This document shows positions 25,048 through 34,283 of a stretch of 64,000 nt of DNA, in pieces. A program made the translations under genes and the position numbers. The DNA lies in assembly GCF_001941965.1 (NCBI RefSeq), contig NZ_MKZO01000036.1, positions 1 through 64,000 of the forward strand, read 5' to 3'. The notes beneath the pieces are model-generated. The model searched no databases, was not told where the DNA came from, and saw nothing but the letters and a program-made list of their open reading frames with translations. This stretch comes from Pseudomonas putida (GTDB taxonomy: Bacteria > Pseudomonadota > Gammaproteobacteria > Pseudomonadales > Pseudomonadaceae). Numbering within the stretch: position 1 is the first letter of the stretch; every line of letters starts with the position of its first letter.

Positions 25048-25214
25048 ATGAAGAGGGGGCTGGACAGATTAAGGACCAACTTTCCATCGCTCCAGCAAAC
25101 ATGTGTTTAAGAATGCTGCCCGCAAGGCCACCTCAGGGTTCTCCCCCAGCCATACGATCCCTCTTGCCAGCCACCCGCTTCCCCCTGAAGCTATACCGCC
25201 TCAGGAGACCCGAA

Positions 25215-25520
25215 ATGAATCTGCAAGAACTCACCCAACGCCTGCACACCATCCGCGACAACAACGACTGGCGCGGTTTCCATAGCCCGAAGAACCTGGC
25301 CATGGCCGCCAGCGTGGAGATGGCCGAGCTGGTGGAGATCTTCCAGTGGCTGAGCGAGGACCAGTCCCGCCAGTTGCCCGCCGATCAGCTCGCCCACGCC
25401 GGCCAGGAAGTCGGCGATATCGTGCTTTATCTGCTCTTGCTGTGCAGCGAACTCGGCCTGGACATGGAACAGGTCGTCAAGGCCAAGCTGGCCGATAGCG
25501 AGAGGCGCTTCGCCAAATGA
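25215..25520 (+). CDS. MazG-like nucleotide pyrophosphohydrolase
   Basis: 101 aa from the ATG at 25215 (CAGGAGA upstream). It is the short RS21-C6/dCTPase-like MazG type: EMAELVEIFQW and QEVGDIVLYLL supply the acidic ExxE...ExxD metal-binding residues. Such enzymes hydrolyse (often modified) dNTPs to monophosphates, cleaning the nucleotide pool. Its stop overlaps the start of cmoM by 4 bases. Confidence 0.88.
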   Translation: MNLQELTQRLHTIRDNNDWRGFHSPKNLAMAASVEMAELVEIFQWLSEDQSRQLPADQLAHAGQEVGDIVLYLLLLCSELGLDMEQVVKAKLADSERRFAK

Positions 25521-26266
25521 ACGACCGCCATTTCGATGCCCTGGCGACCCGCTTCGCCGAGAAGATCTACGGCGGCGCCAAGGGCGCGATCCGCCTGGCG
25601 GTGCTCCAGGCCGACCTCGCCGAGTGCCTGCCCGACCGCCCGCTGCGCATCCTCGATATCGGCGCCGGCCTCGGCCATATGGCCCTGTGGCTGGCCGAGC
25701 GCGGCCACCAGCTGACCCTGGCCGAACCCGCCGCGCCCATGCTCGACGGCGCCCGCGAACGCTTCGCCGCCGCCAACCAGCCCGCGACCTTCATCCAGGC
25801 GCCCTGGCAGGACCTGCTCGGCGAACTGACCGAACCCTACGACCTGGTCCTGTGCCACGCCGTGCTGGAATGGCTGGCAGAACCCGAGGCGATCCTCCCG
25901 GTGCTGCACCAGCTGACCCGCGCCGACGGCCTGCTGTCCCTGGCCTTCTACAACCGCGATGCGCTGGTCTACCGCAACCTGCTCAAGGGCCATTTCCGCA
26001 AGATGCGGCGCAACGACATGGCCGGCGAGAAACAGAGCCTGACCCCGCAGAAGCCTCTCGATCCACGCGAACTCCGGACCCAGCTCGAAGGTCTATGGGA
26101 AGTGGAGACCGAGAGCGGCGTGCGGGTGTTCCATGACTACATGCCCAGCGAGTTCCAGGGCCGCGCCGAGCTGATCGACCTGCTGGAAATGGAACTGGCC
26201 CACCGTCGCCATCCGGCCTTCGCCGGCCTTGGCCGCTATCTGCACTGGATCTGCCGTCCCCGCTAG
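25517..26266 (+). CDS. cmoM: tRNA 5-carboxymethoxyuridine methyltransferase CmoM
   Basis: 249 aa SAM-dependent methyltransferase. Motif I is ILDIGAGLGHMALWLAERGH (residues ~45-60), followed by the family-specific LCHAVLEWLAEP, LSLAFYNRDALVYRNLLKG and SGVRVFHDYMP blocks that match E. coli CmoM (SmtA). It methylates cmo5U34 to mcmo5U in several tRNAs, widening wobble decoding. Translationally coupled to the MazG-like gene. Confidence 0.93.
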   Translation: MNDRHFDALATRFAEKIYGGAKGAIRLAVLQADLAECLPDRPLRILDIGAGLGHMALWLAERGHQLTLAEPAAPMLDGARERFAAANQPATFIQAPWQDLLGELTEPYDLVLCHAVLEWLAEPEAILPVLHQLTRADGLLSLAFYNRDALVYRNLLKGHFRKMRRNDMAGEKQSLTPQKPLDPRELRTQLEGLWEVETESGVRVFHDYMPSEFQGRAELIDLLEMELAHRRHPAFAGLGRYLHWICRPR

Positions 26267-26276
26267 GGAGAATTCC

Positions 26277-26894
26277 ATGCGCTACCTGCTTGTCCTGTCC
26301 TGCCTGACCCTGGCCGCGTGCCAGGGCAGCAATCCCTATGTCGCCAGTTCCAACCCGCTGCCGCCGGCACCGGCGCAGGCAGCGAACACATTCGACCGCA
26401 GCGCCTATCCTGCCCCGGCCCGTGACTACGGGCGCTACCGCAGTTGGACCTGGCGCAATAACCAGTTGCCCGCCGGCAGCGCGTCCATCGATCCGGCGCA
26501 ACTGGCCGAGGCCGTCAGCAACGCCCTCGACCAACGCGGCCTGCGCCCGGCCCGGGACGGCCGCAGCGACCTGCTGGTCAGCGCCAACATGCATCTGGAA
26601 CGGCGCCTGCGCCAGTACCGCGACGATGACTACTATCCCTATGGCGGCTACGGCGGCATGGGCTACGGCCGCGGCCCCTACGGCAACAGCTACGGCGTGT
26701 ATGGCAGCGTGCCGGTGGTGCGCACCTACGAGGTCGAGGTGATGGTGGTGCGGGTCGACCTGTTCGATGCCGGCAGCGGCCAGCCGGTCTGGAGCGCCAG
26801 CGCCGAGACCGCCAGCCAGGGCTCCCTGGCCGAGCGCGCCGACGCCGTGCGCGAGGCCGTCGATAAAGCCATGAGCGGCTATCCTCCCAGCTAG
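26277..26894 (+). CDS. DUF4136 family lipoprotein (copy 1)
   Basis: 205 aa from the ATG at 26277 (GGGAGA upstream). It has a lipoprotein signal with lipobox LAAC at residue ~15. The mature protein has the DUF4136 pattern DYGRYRSWTWR...; a Tyr/Gly-rich loop (YYPYGGYGGMGYGRGPYG) sits in the middle. It is an envelope lipoprotein of unknown function. It is 10 bp after cmoM and 17 bp before a paralogue. Confidence 0.88.
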   Translation: MRYLLVLSCLTLAACQGSNPYVASSNPLPPAPAQAANTFDRSAYPAPARDYGRYRSWTWRNNQLPAGSASIDPAQLAEAVSNALDQRGLRPARDGRSDLLVSANMHLERRLRQYRDDDYYPYGGYGGMGYGRGPYGNSYGVYGSVPVVRTYEVEVMVVRVDLFDAGSGQPVWSASAETASQGSLAERADAVREAVDKAMSGYPPS

Positions 26895-26911
26895 GCCTTT
26901 GGAGAATCATC

Positions 26912-27472
26912 ATGTTCCGACGTCTCGCTTTACTGTCCCTGCTGGCATTGCTTTCAGCCTGCCAGAGCAACAACGTGTCCCAGGACTTCGACGCCAGCCG
27001 CGATTTCGCCGGCTATCGCAGCTGGACCTGGCAGGAGCCGGCGCTGCAATACCGCCCGGATGATCCGCGGATCAAGAGCGACCTGACCGAACAACGCATC
27101 CGCCAGGCGGTCAGTGGCGAGCTTGACCAGCGCGGCCTGCGCCCGGCCCAGGCCGGCACCCGCGGCGACCTCAAGGTGCAGACCTACCTGATCGTGGAAA
27201 ACCGTCACCAGCAGGTCACCACCCAGTACGGCGGCGGTTGGGGAGGCTACTACGGCGGCTACTGGGGCGGCCCGATGTTCAACGAGACGCGCACCGTGGA
27301 ATACAAGGTAGCGACTATCCAGGTCGATATGTTCGACGGGCGCGACGGCAAGCTGGTCTGGCGCGGCAGTGCCGAGCAGGTAATGAACCACTACCCGCCG
27401 ACGCCGGAAGAGCGCAACACGGCGATCCAGAAGACGGTGGCGCAGGTGCTTTCCAACTATCCGCCACGTTGA
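26912..27472 (+). CDS. DUF4136 family lipoprotein (copy 2)
   Basis: 186 aa with lipobox LSAC at residue ~16, then DFAGYRSWTWQEP, LDQRGLRPA and a Gly/Tyr loop (GGWGGYYGGYWGG), the same order of motifs as the upstream paralogue. The two arose by tandem duplication. Function unknown; an outer-membrane or periplasmic location is expected from the lipobox. Confidence 0.9.
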   Translation: MFRRLALLSLLALLSACQSNNVSQDFDASRDFAGYRSWTWQEPALQYRPDDPRIKSDLTEQRIRQAVSGELDQRGLRPAQAGTRGDLKVQTYLIVENRHQQVTTQYGGGWGGYYGGYWGGPMFNETRTVEYKVATIQVDMFDGRDGKLVWRGSAEQVMNHYPPTPEERNTAIQKTVAQVLSNYPPR

Positions 27473-27488
27473 GGCGACGTTCCACCGA

Positions 27489-27566
27489 CCCTGTGGGAGC
27501 TGGCTTGCCAGCGATTACGATGGTGAGTTCACTACCGCTATCGCTGGCAAGCCAGCTCCCACAGGG
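27489..27566. repeat. REPIN
   Basis: Inverted REP cores at 27499 and 27541 with CTCCCACAGG flanks, in the gap between the DUF4136 pair and tadG. Confidence 0.9.
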
Positions 27567-27670
27567 TACCAAGTCGCTCTCTCGGGCCAGTACAGGCGAC
27601 TGGCCATAACCTTGACTACACTCCTTGAACGCACGCGACGTGCACGGCATGTGCCGGCAAAGGAGTGCTC

Positions 27671-29620
27671 GTGTCTCCCCGATTCGCGAAACGCCAGCGC
27701 GGCGCCATTGGCCTGGCGGCCGTCCTGACCCTGGCCATGGCCCTGGTGTTCGGCCTGCTGGCGGTAGATGGCGGGCGCCTGTACATGGAGCAGCGCAAGC
27801 TGCAGCGGGTGGTGGATATGGCCGCCCTCGAAGCCGCCGGCCAGAGTGCTACCTGCAATGGCGTCGGTCCACAGGCCGCAGCACTGGCCACGGCAGCCGC
27901 CGCTCGCAACGGTTTCGCAGTCGGCGGCGGCAACACCCTGGCCACCAGTTGCGGCAGCGTCACCACCGGCGAGGCCAGCCGACGCAGCTTCAGCGCCAAT
28001 CCGGCGATCGCCCAGGCTATCAGGGTTGTGGCGACCAGCAATGTATCGAACAGCTTCGCGGCAGGCATACGAAGCCTGGTGAGCGGTCAGGCGATCACCC
28101 CGCTCCTCCAGCTCCAGGCCCAGGCCGTAGCAGCCGCGCCGCTACCGCCGCGGGCCATGCTGCGCCTGAAATCGACCCTGGCGACGGTGGACTCGACCAA
28201 GTCGGCATTGCTCAACGCCCTGGTCGACCCGCTCGGCGGACGGGTCAGCCTGAATGCCGTGGGCTGGCAGGGCATTGCCAATACCGATATCAAGCTGCTG
28301 GACTTCCTCGACCAACTGGCCATCGACGTCAATGTCGGCGCCGGCCACTACGACGAGTTGCTGAGCAAGAACATCCGCGCCACAGATCTGATCCGCGCCG
28401 CCGCCACCGTGCTCGCACGCAGCGGCGCCGCAGCCGATGTGGTCACCAACCTGGGCAGGGTGGTGGTAGGCGCCGACGACACCACGCTGATCAAACTGGG
28501 GGACATCCTCGACCTGAAGAACGGCACCTCCGCAGCCGGTCTCGATGCCTCGCTCAAGGCCATCGATCTGGTCCAGGCCGCCGTGATGCTGGCGGCGAAG
28601 AACAGCGCGGCGATCGCGCAGATCCCGCTGAACCTGCTGGGCCTGGTGAACGGCACGATCCGGGTGAAGGTGATCGAGCCGGAGCAGCTTTCGGCCATCG
28701 GCAACCCGGCCACCGACGAGATCAAGGTGCACACCGCCCAGGTCCGCGTGCTGGCCTCCCTCGACCTGCCCGTGCTCGGCACCATCGCCGGCCTGACCAA
28801 TGCGGTGACCAACCTGGCCACCCCACTTACCAACATCATCAACCCGCTGCTCAGCCTCAACCTGCAAGGCACCCTGCAATCGGTGGGCTGCCTGATCCTG
28901 GTACCGTGCAAGGTCGCCGATATCCAGTTGGTGCCCGACGCACCGCCGCATATCGACATTGGCCTGGAAGTCGCTTCCGCCACCAGCCAGGTGACCAACT
29001 ACAGCTGCTCGCCGAACAAGACCCTGACCGCCACTACGCAGTCGGCCGCAGCCAAGGTAGCGATCGGCAAGTTCACCACACCGAACGACTTCTTCACCTC
29101 GGGCAATGCGGCAGTGCAGCCCATCCCGCTGATCGACTTCGGCACCAACGTCTGCACCAAGCTGACGATCCTCACACTCGGCTGTGGTACCCGGATACCC
29201 CTGGTCGGCGGGGGTGTCGGGATCAAGGTCAGCACTACGGTGATCGGCTCGCCAGCCGATGCCACCCCGCTGGTGTTCAGCGGCGCCAGCGCGCCACCCA
29301 ACCTGAACCAGGCACCGGTGTACCAGACCCTGCCCAGCGCCTCCAATGTGGTCAACAGCCTCGGTACCACCTTCAACGGCATCCAGCTCCTCACCTACCA
29401 ACCCCAGGACGCCTACCCCCTCGGCACAGTGGTGACCTCCGCCACCAGCCTGCTGAACAACGTGGTGACCCTCCTCGTGCCCCAGATCACCACCCTGCTC
29501 GGACGTATCACCGACCCGCTGATCAACTCGCTGCTCAAGGTGCTCGGCATCGACCTGATGGTGGTGGATGTCGGCGCCAACCTCGACTGCAGCAACAACC
29601 GCGCTCAGTTGGTGCTCTGA
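27671..29620 (+). CDS. tadG: TadG-like Flp pilus assembly protein
   Basis: 649 aa from the GTG at 27671, chosen because AAAGGAG is 6 nt upstream (the GTG at 27665 touches it). The N-terminus has the TadE/G-type segment QRGAIGLAAVLTLAMALVFG followed by LLAVDGGRLYMEQRKLQ, a single membrane anchor, then a long Ala/Leu/Val/Thr-rich periplasmic region. TadG proteins help anchor the Tad (Flp) pilus machinery. It sits at the left end of the PprAB/Flp cluster and its last 16 bases overlap the convergent pprA. Confidence 0.82.
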   Translation: MSPRFAKRQRGAIGLAAVLTLAMALVFGLLAVDGGRLYMEQRKLQRVVDMAALEAAGQSATCNGVGPQAAALATAAAARNGFAVGGGNTLATSCGSVTTGEASRRSFSANPAIAQAIRVVATSNVSNSFAAGIRSLVSGQAITPLLQLQAQAVAAAPLPPRAMLRLKSTLATVDSTKSALLNALVDPLGGRVSLNAVGWQGIANTDIKLLDFLDQLAIDVNVGAGHYDELLSKNIRATDLIRAAATVLARSGAAADVVTNLGRVVVGADDTTLIKLGDILDLKNGTSAAGLDASLKAIDLVQAAVMLAAKNSAAIAQIPLNLLGLVNGTIRVKVIEPEQLSAIGNPATDEIKVHTAQVRVLASLDLPVLGTIAGLTNAVTNLATPLTNIINPLLSLNLQGTLQSVGCLILVPCKVADIQLVPDAPPHIDIGLEVASATSQVTNYSCSPNKTLTATTQSAAAKVAIGKFTTPNDFFTSGNAAVQPIPLIDFGTNVCTKLTILTLGCGTRIPLVGGGVGIKVSTTVIGSPADATPLVFSGASAPPNLNQAPVYQTLPSASNVVNSLGTTFNGIQLLTYQPQDAYPLGTVVTSATSLLNNVVTLLVPQITTLLGRITDPLINSLLKVLGIDLMVVDVGANLDCSNNRAQLVL

Positions 29621-32262
29621 AGCGGCAGGGCGATGACGAAACGCGCCCCGTGCACCGAGTTATCCACACTCAGGCTGCCGCCCATGCTCTCGACGATGCG
29701 GTAGCTCACCGACAGCCCCAGGCCGGTACCGACGCCGGCCGGCTTGGTGGTAAAGAAGGGTTCGAAGATGCGCTCTAGCAGCCGCGGTTCGATGCCGCCA
29801 CCGCTATCTTCCACGAATAGCCGCAGCCACTGCCCGTCGCGCTCGCCGTGCAGTGAAATCCAGGTGTGTGCCGGCTTTTTCTCCAGCAGCACATCCCGGG
29901 CATTGACCATCAGGTTGATCAGCACCTGCTCAAGCTGGTCCTGATGCCCGTAGACCGCGCCCTCCAGCGGATCGCCCAGGCGAATGTCGATGCCCTTGCC
30001 AGCCAGGCCGTCGGCCAGCAGCGAGAGCGCGCCTTCCACGGCCAGCCAGGGCTCGAACAGCGAGCCCTCGACCTCCGAACGCCGACCGAACACGCGCATG
30101 TGATCGACCACCTTCGACGCCCGCACCACCTGGGCGTCGATGCGCCTGAGTTTTTCCTGCAGGTAGTCCACGTCCAGATCACCGTTCTCCAGACGCTTGA
30201 GGGCGTTGACCACGGCCATGCGCATGACGTTGAGCGGCTGGTTGATCTCATGGGCCAGGCCCGTGGACATTTCGCCCAGGGTGGCCATTTTCGCGCTTTG
30301 CAACACCAGTTGCCGGGCACGCCGGACCTCGGTGTTGTCGCGCCCGACAGCCTGGATTTCCACCAGCCGGCCCTCGCCGTCGAACAGCCCGCGGTCGGAC
30401 CAGACCCACCAGGCATGCTGGCGCCCCGGCAGTTGCAGGCAGACCTCGTCGCTGCTCATCGGCGCCTGCGGACTGAGCGCGGCGATGCGCTGCACGAACA
30501 ACTCGCGCTGCTCCGCCGACATCCAGGCGCCGAGATTCATGCCCGGCAGTTGCACAGGCGTGCACTCCAGATAATCGGCGAGGGGCTGGTTGCCGTAGAG
30601 CAACTCCAGGTCCGGGCGATAGCGGCAGATCATCGCCGGTGAGTCTTCCACCAGCACGCGGTAGCGCTCCTCGCTCTGGCGCACCCGCTCGGCAGCCTGG
30701 GTTGCCTCGGTGACATCCAGCCACAGGCCCACCGCTTCCACCGGCATGCCGAGGTCATTACGCAGCAGGCGGGCCTCGTCGAGTATCCAGTGCCAGCCAC
30801 CGTCATGGTCGCGCAGGCGGTAACGGCTGCGCACCTGGCCCTCGCGCAGCAAGGTGCGGGTGCGCTCCAGCCATAGCGGCAGGTCGTCCGGGTGCACCCA
30901 GTGGCCCGGCTGCAGGCGCTCGCCCGGCACGCTGCGCCAACCCAGCAGGGGCTGCAGGCTGGCACTGAAGAATTCCGCGTGCAGGGCGCCGTCCTCGTAG
31001 CGCTGGATGTAGATCACTGCCGGCGAGCTGGCGATCAGGTTGTCGAGCCGCGCATGGGCGGCGCTGGCCTGCTGTTCCTGTTGCTTGATATCGCTGATGT
31101 CGAGCATGAAACCGTGCAGGCGCCGGGCATCGCCCTGACCACTGATTTCGCCGCACAGGCGATACCAGCGCGGCGCCTCGCCGTGCAGGCGCAGGCACAG
31201 TTGCAGGCTGTCACCCTGGCGCTGCAGGGCAGTGAAGGCCAGGAGCGTCGCCTCGCGATCGGCCGGGTGCACCAGGGTCAGCCAGTCCGCCAGGCTGACC
31301 CGTGCCGGTACGCCGAAGCTGGCCGCCAGGCCGGGGGCCAGGTGCAAGGTCGAGTCGTGTGGCATCCACTCCCACCAGCCGGCGCCGAGCAGGCCCTGGA
31401 CGTTGTCCAGGCGCTGCTGGCTGGCTTGCAGGCGATCACCGGCAAGACGGGCGAGCAAGGGTTCGAGCAGGGCATCGGCGAGCAACAGCGCCTCGTCGCC
31501 CAGGCGCTGGCCGCCTGCGTCCTCGCACAGCAGCCAGGCGCGCACTTCATGCTGTTGGCGGTGCGGCATCAGGTAGAACGGCAACTGCAGCGCCTGCAAG
31601 GCCGGCTGGCTGGAGCTGTGGGACAGCTGGGTGGCGGGCAGACTGTCGAGCAGCTGGCTGAGGCGCGCTTCGCTGAGAGGCAGGCTGTCGCCGCTGTGGG
31701 CAAAGCAGGTCCAGGCATGGCCCGCCGGCAGCAGGATCGCCGCCCAGGTCGCTCGCCAGTGCCAGGCCAGGCGCTGCAATTGCTCGCCGGCTTCGTCGCT
31801 CAGGTGTTGCAGGCTGCAATCGCGCAAGGCGGCGGCGATGGTGCCGGCCAGCAGTTGCTGCTGGCGGGCCTCGGTGCCCTGGCGCTGCTGCTGGATCAGG
31901 TCGCCGATATCGAACAGTTGCAGCAGCCAGCCCTCGGCCTGGGGCAACAACCAGCCACGGGTATGCAGGCTGTGTCCGGCGGCGGCGCGGAAATCCAGGT
32001 CCAGCGGGTGCGCCTGCCAGTCCGCCGGAGTGCCTTCCAGGGTCAGCAGGCTGTGCGGCAACACGTAGTCGCGCAGGTGCGCCGACATCTGCGCCGGCAG
32101 CACCAGCGCAGTCCGCAGCGGGCCGCCCAGGCGCAATACGCGGCCTTGCGCATCGAGCCACAATTGCAGGCCCACCGCCGGCGGCGCCGAAGCCTCGGGC
32201 CAGTTCCCGGTTTCGCCGGCGCGGGTCCGCCAGCGGTCGAACAGCCCCGAACCGCCGTTCAA
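29605..32262 (-). CDS. pprA: PprA-like PAS sensor histidine kinase
   Basis: About 885 aa. Several PAS-like domains (two clear ones near residues 440-560 and 570-660) precede the kinase core: H box GLAHEINQPLNVMRM (His ~670), N box LINLMVNARDV, G boxes EDSGGGI and GTGLGLS. No membrane helices are seen, so it is cytoplasmic. The start is uncertain: a TTG at 32262 overlaps the TadE stop (TTGA), while the first ATG is at 32088. P. aeruginosa PprA/PprB control Flp pili, CupE and BapA; the family match and pprB 1.1 kb away support the name. Confidence 0.85.
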   Translation of the reverse strand: MNGGSGLFDRWRTRAGETGNWPEASAPPAVGLQLWLDAQGRVLRLGGPLRTALVLPAQMSAHLRDYVLPHSLLTLEGTPADWQAHPLDLDFRAAAGHSLHTRGWLLPQAEGWLLQLFDIGDLIQQQRQGTEARQQQLLAGTIAAALRDCSLQHLSDEAGEQLQRLAWHWRATWAAILLPAGHAWTCFAHSGDSLPLSEARLSQLLDSLPATQLSHSSSQPALQALQLPFYLMPHRQQHEVRAWLLCEDAGGQRLGDEALLLADALLEPLLARLAGDRLQASQQRLDNVQGLLGAGWWEWMPHDSTLHLAPGLAASFGVPARVSLADWLTLVHPADREATLLAFTALQRQGDSLQLCLRLHGEAPRWYRLCGEISGQGDARRLHGFMLDISDIKQQEQQASAAHARLDNLIASSPAVIYIQRYEDGALHAEFFSASLQPLLGWRSVPGERLQPGHWVHPDDLPLWLERTRTLLREGQVRSRYRLRDHDGGWHWILDEARLLRNDLGMPVEAVGLWLDVTEATQAAERVRQSEERYRVLVEDSPAMICRYRPDLELLYGNQPLADYLECTPVQLPGMNLGAWMSAEQRELFVQRIAALSPQAPMSSDEVCLQLPGRQHAWWVWSDRGLFDGEGRLVEIQAVGRDNTEVRRARQLVLQSAKMATLGEMSTGLAHEINQPLNVMRMAVVNALKRLENGDLDVDYLQEKLRRIDAQVVRASKVVDHMRVFGRRSEVEGSLFEPWLAVEGALSLLADGLAGKGIDIRLGDPLEGAVYGHQDQLEQVLINLMVNARDVLLEKKPAHTWISLHGERDGQWLRLFVEDSGGGIEPRLLERIFEPFFTTKPAGVGTGLGLSVSYRIVESMGGSLSVDNSVHGARFVIALPLQSTN

Positions 32263-32702
32263 AGCTGCAGGCTCGTCTGGGTGGTCAGGGTCGCCGGCAA
32301 GCGCGGGACCTCGCCGATACCCGGCAGCACCAGCACCGGCAAGGTCGAGGTGATCTTGGCCTTGCTGTAGTGGACGCTCACAGTGAGCAAGCGGGTGCCG
32401 CTCAGGGTCACGGTCGCGTCCGTGGCGAACTGGAAGCCCAGCGACCCCGGCAGCCACGCCAGTTGCTGCTCCAGTGTCTGCCTGGCCAGATTGTTGACGT
32501 CGGCCGCGTAGGTGCCGCTCGCCGGGTCCAGGGCCACGCAACGACGCACCGCCTCGCTGCTGGCCTGGTTGAACGACTGCACCATCAGCATCGGCAGGCT
32601 GTAGGTGAGCAGCCCGTAGAACACTGCGAAGAACATCAGGAACACGATGGCGAACTCGATGGCCACCGCACCTTTTTGCCGTCCAGCAAGGCTTGCTTTC
32701 AT
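32259..32702 (-). CDS. TadE-like minor pilin
   Basis: 147 aa from the ATG at 32702. The N-terminus reads RQKGAVAIEFAIVFLMFFAVFYGLL, with the G-x-x-x-x-E pseudopilin pattern (Glu +5 after the glycine) and one membrane helix, as in TadE/TadF pseudopilins cleaved by the Flp prepilin peptidase. That peptidase (fppA) is encoded divergently 75 bp away. Its stop overlaps the likely start of pprA, so the two are coupled. Confidence 0.85.
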   Translation of the reverse strand: MKASLAGRQKGAVAIEFAIVFLMFFAVFYGLLTYSLPMLMVQSFNQASSEAVRRCVALDPASGTYAADVNNLARQTLEQQLAWLPGSLGFQFATDATVTLSGTRLLTVSVHYSKAKITSTLPVLVLPGIGEVPRLPATLTTQTSLQL

Positions 32703-32776
32703 GATCGCGTCTACCCTGACAAAGACCTCTCCTGACAAATATAGAATCAATCAGACCAAGGGATGGCGTTTCGCCA

Positions 32777-33247
32777 ATGCAAAGTCTCGTCCTGCTGTTA
32801 TGGCTTGCCCTCTGCGCCGAACAGGATGTCCGTGAACGGCAGATCGCCAACACCCTGACCCTCGGTGCAGCCGCCTTCGCCCTCGCCTATCTGTTCTTCA
32901 CCGGCCACACCTGGATCGGCGCCGAACCCGCCGATGCGGCGCTGGCCCTGGCCCTGGTGATGTTGTTAACCCTTCCGGGCTATATCCTTGGTCGGCTGGG
33001 TGCCGGGGATGTGAAATTGCTCGGTGCTCTGGCCCTGGCAACCGACCAGTGGTATCTGCTGGGCACCTTCATCGGTGCCGGGGTAGTGGTGCTGGCCTGG
33101 CTGCTGGGGCGGCGCTGGTTCTGGTCCCTGCTGAATCAGAAGCTTAAGAAGCGCCTGCGCGAACTGCAGGAGGAGATGTCAAAAAAACAGCCCTTCGCGC
33201 CGTTCCTGTTCGCCGGCTTCCTGCTCGCAATCTTATGGATCCATTAG
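32777..33247 (+). CDS. fppA: Flp-type prepilin peptidase (A24 aspartic protease)
   Basis: 156 aa, several hydrophobic helices. The two catalytic aspartates of the A24 family are present: EQDVRERQIAN near residue 16 and the GAGD of LGAGDVKLLGAL near residue 75. It cleaves (and may methylate) the Flp prepilin and TadE-like pseudopilins in the inner membrane. Short size (no N-methyltransferase domain) is typical for FppA/TadV. Divergent from the TadE-like gene. Confidence 0.92.
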   Translation: MQSLVLLLWLALCAEQDVRERQIANTLTLGAAAFALAYLFFTGHTWIGAEPADAALALALVMLLTLPGYILGRLGAGDVKLLGALALATDQWYLLGTFIGAGVVVLAWLLGRRWFWSLLNQKLKKRLRELQEEMSKKQPFAPFLFAGFLLAILWIH

Positions 33248-33389
33248 TCGCCTGGGGGCTCTAACCTGGGTGTCACTCCTTGTAAATAATCGCAAGGAGC
33301 GACTACTTTCTAGTTAGTGCCCCACCGTGACCGGGACCGCTCCTTGGCAGCATTCAGGGAGGGCACGTCAGCATGGAGTCGCGATTCAA

Positions 33390-34166
33390 ATGCCAGCCAG
33401 CAAAGTGAAAGTCCTGGTCGTCGATGACCAGCCCCTGATCGTCGAAGAGCTTTGCGAATTCCTCGAAAGCAGTGGTTACCGTTGCGTGCCTTGTGAGTCC
33501 AGCAGCCATGCCGTCGAATGCTTCATCGCCGACCCGGCCATCGGCCTGGTGGTCTGCGACCTGAACATGCCCGGCCTCGATGGCATCGAACTGGTGAAGA
33601 AACTCAAGAGCGAGACCGGGCCGGATCGCATCTTCGAAGCCATCATGCTCACCGGCCGCGCCGACAAGCAGGACGTGATCAAGGCCCTGCGCGAGGGTTT
33701 TGCGGACTACTACCAGAAACCCGTGGATCTGGAAGAGTTGCTGGACGGCCTCAAGCGCCAGGAAGAAGCCCTGCAGGCCCGGCAGAAGGATTACCAGCAG
33801 TTGGGTCATCTGAACCAGAAGCTGCAATGCCTGGCCAGTTCCATCGAAGAGCTGTACCAGGATCTCGACAAGGCTCGGCCCCAGGCGCACTCGCGTAGCG
33901 ACAGCAGTGAGGAAAGCGATGCGCAGAGCGACGTCATCCCCACCATCTTCGCCCCGCTATCGCCGCGCCAGCTCGACGTGGCGCGGCTGGTGGGCCAGGG
34001 CAAGACCAACTACCAGATCGCCTGCGAACTGGGCATCACCGAGAACACGGTGAAGCTGTATGTCTCCCAGGTGCTGCGCCTGACCCATATGCACAACCGC
34101 ACCCAACTGGCCCTGGCGTTGTCGCCGAGCGGGTCGGCGTTGCGGCAGAGGGTTACCGAACACTGA
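33390..34166 (+). CDS. pprB: PprB response regulator of surface appendage genes
   Basis: 258 aa: REC domain (residues ~5-125; DD at 13-14, phosphorylation Asp in VVCDLNMPG, Lys in YYQKPVD), a short coiled linker, then a LuxR-type HTH near 195-250 (LSPRQLDVARLVGQGKTNYQIA...). It matches P. aeruginosa PprB, which turns on flp-tad, cupE and bapA with PprA. The start at 33390 gives a compact REC domain. Confidence 0.9.
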   Translation: MPASKVKVLVVDDQPLIVEELCEFLESSGYRCVPCESSSHAVECFIADPAIGLVVCDLNMPGLDGIELVKKLKSETGPDRIFEAIMLTGRADKQDVIKALREGFADYYQKPVDLEELLDGLKRQEEALQARQKDYQQLGHLNQKLQCLASSIEELYQDLDKARPQAHSRSDSSEESDAQSDVIPTIFAPLSPRQLDVARLVGQGKTNYQIACELGITENTVKLYVSQVLRLTHMHNRTQLALALSPSGSALRQRVTEH

Positions 34167-34180
34167 GTTGTCGTGTGTTT

Positions 34181-34268
34181 GATGGCCTCATCGCTGGCAA
34201 GCCAGCTCCCACAGGTTCAGCGGCGCCGCAGACACTGTGGGAGCTGGCTTGCCAGCGATGAGGCCATC
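34181..34268. repeat. REPIN, nearly identical to the one at 37260
   Basis: Inverted REP cores with outer GATGGCCTCA/TGAGGCCATC arms, centre GGTTCAGCGGCGCCGCAGAC. The other copy at 37260-37343 differs by about one base in the centre. The two flank the rcpA-rcpC-flp-receiver block. Confidence 0.92.
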
Positions 34269-34283
34269 ACAAGCAACACAAGG

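Noticed and set aside
24508..25102. Small antisense open frames within the structured repeats
   Set aside because: They follow the repeat units, have no ribosome-binding sites, and their conservation is explained by base pairing.
32263..32853. Long N-terminal extension of the pprA frame through the TadE-like gene
   Set aside because: It is out of frame over a clear TadE-like gene and is Gly/Arg/His-rich without domain character.
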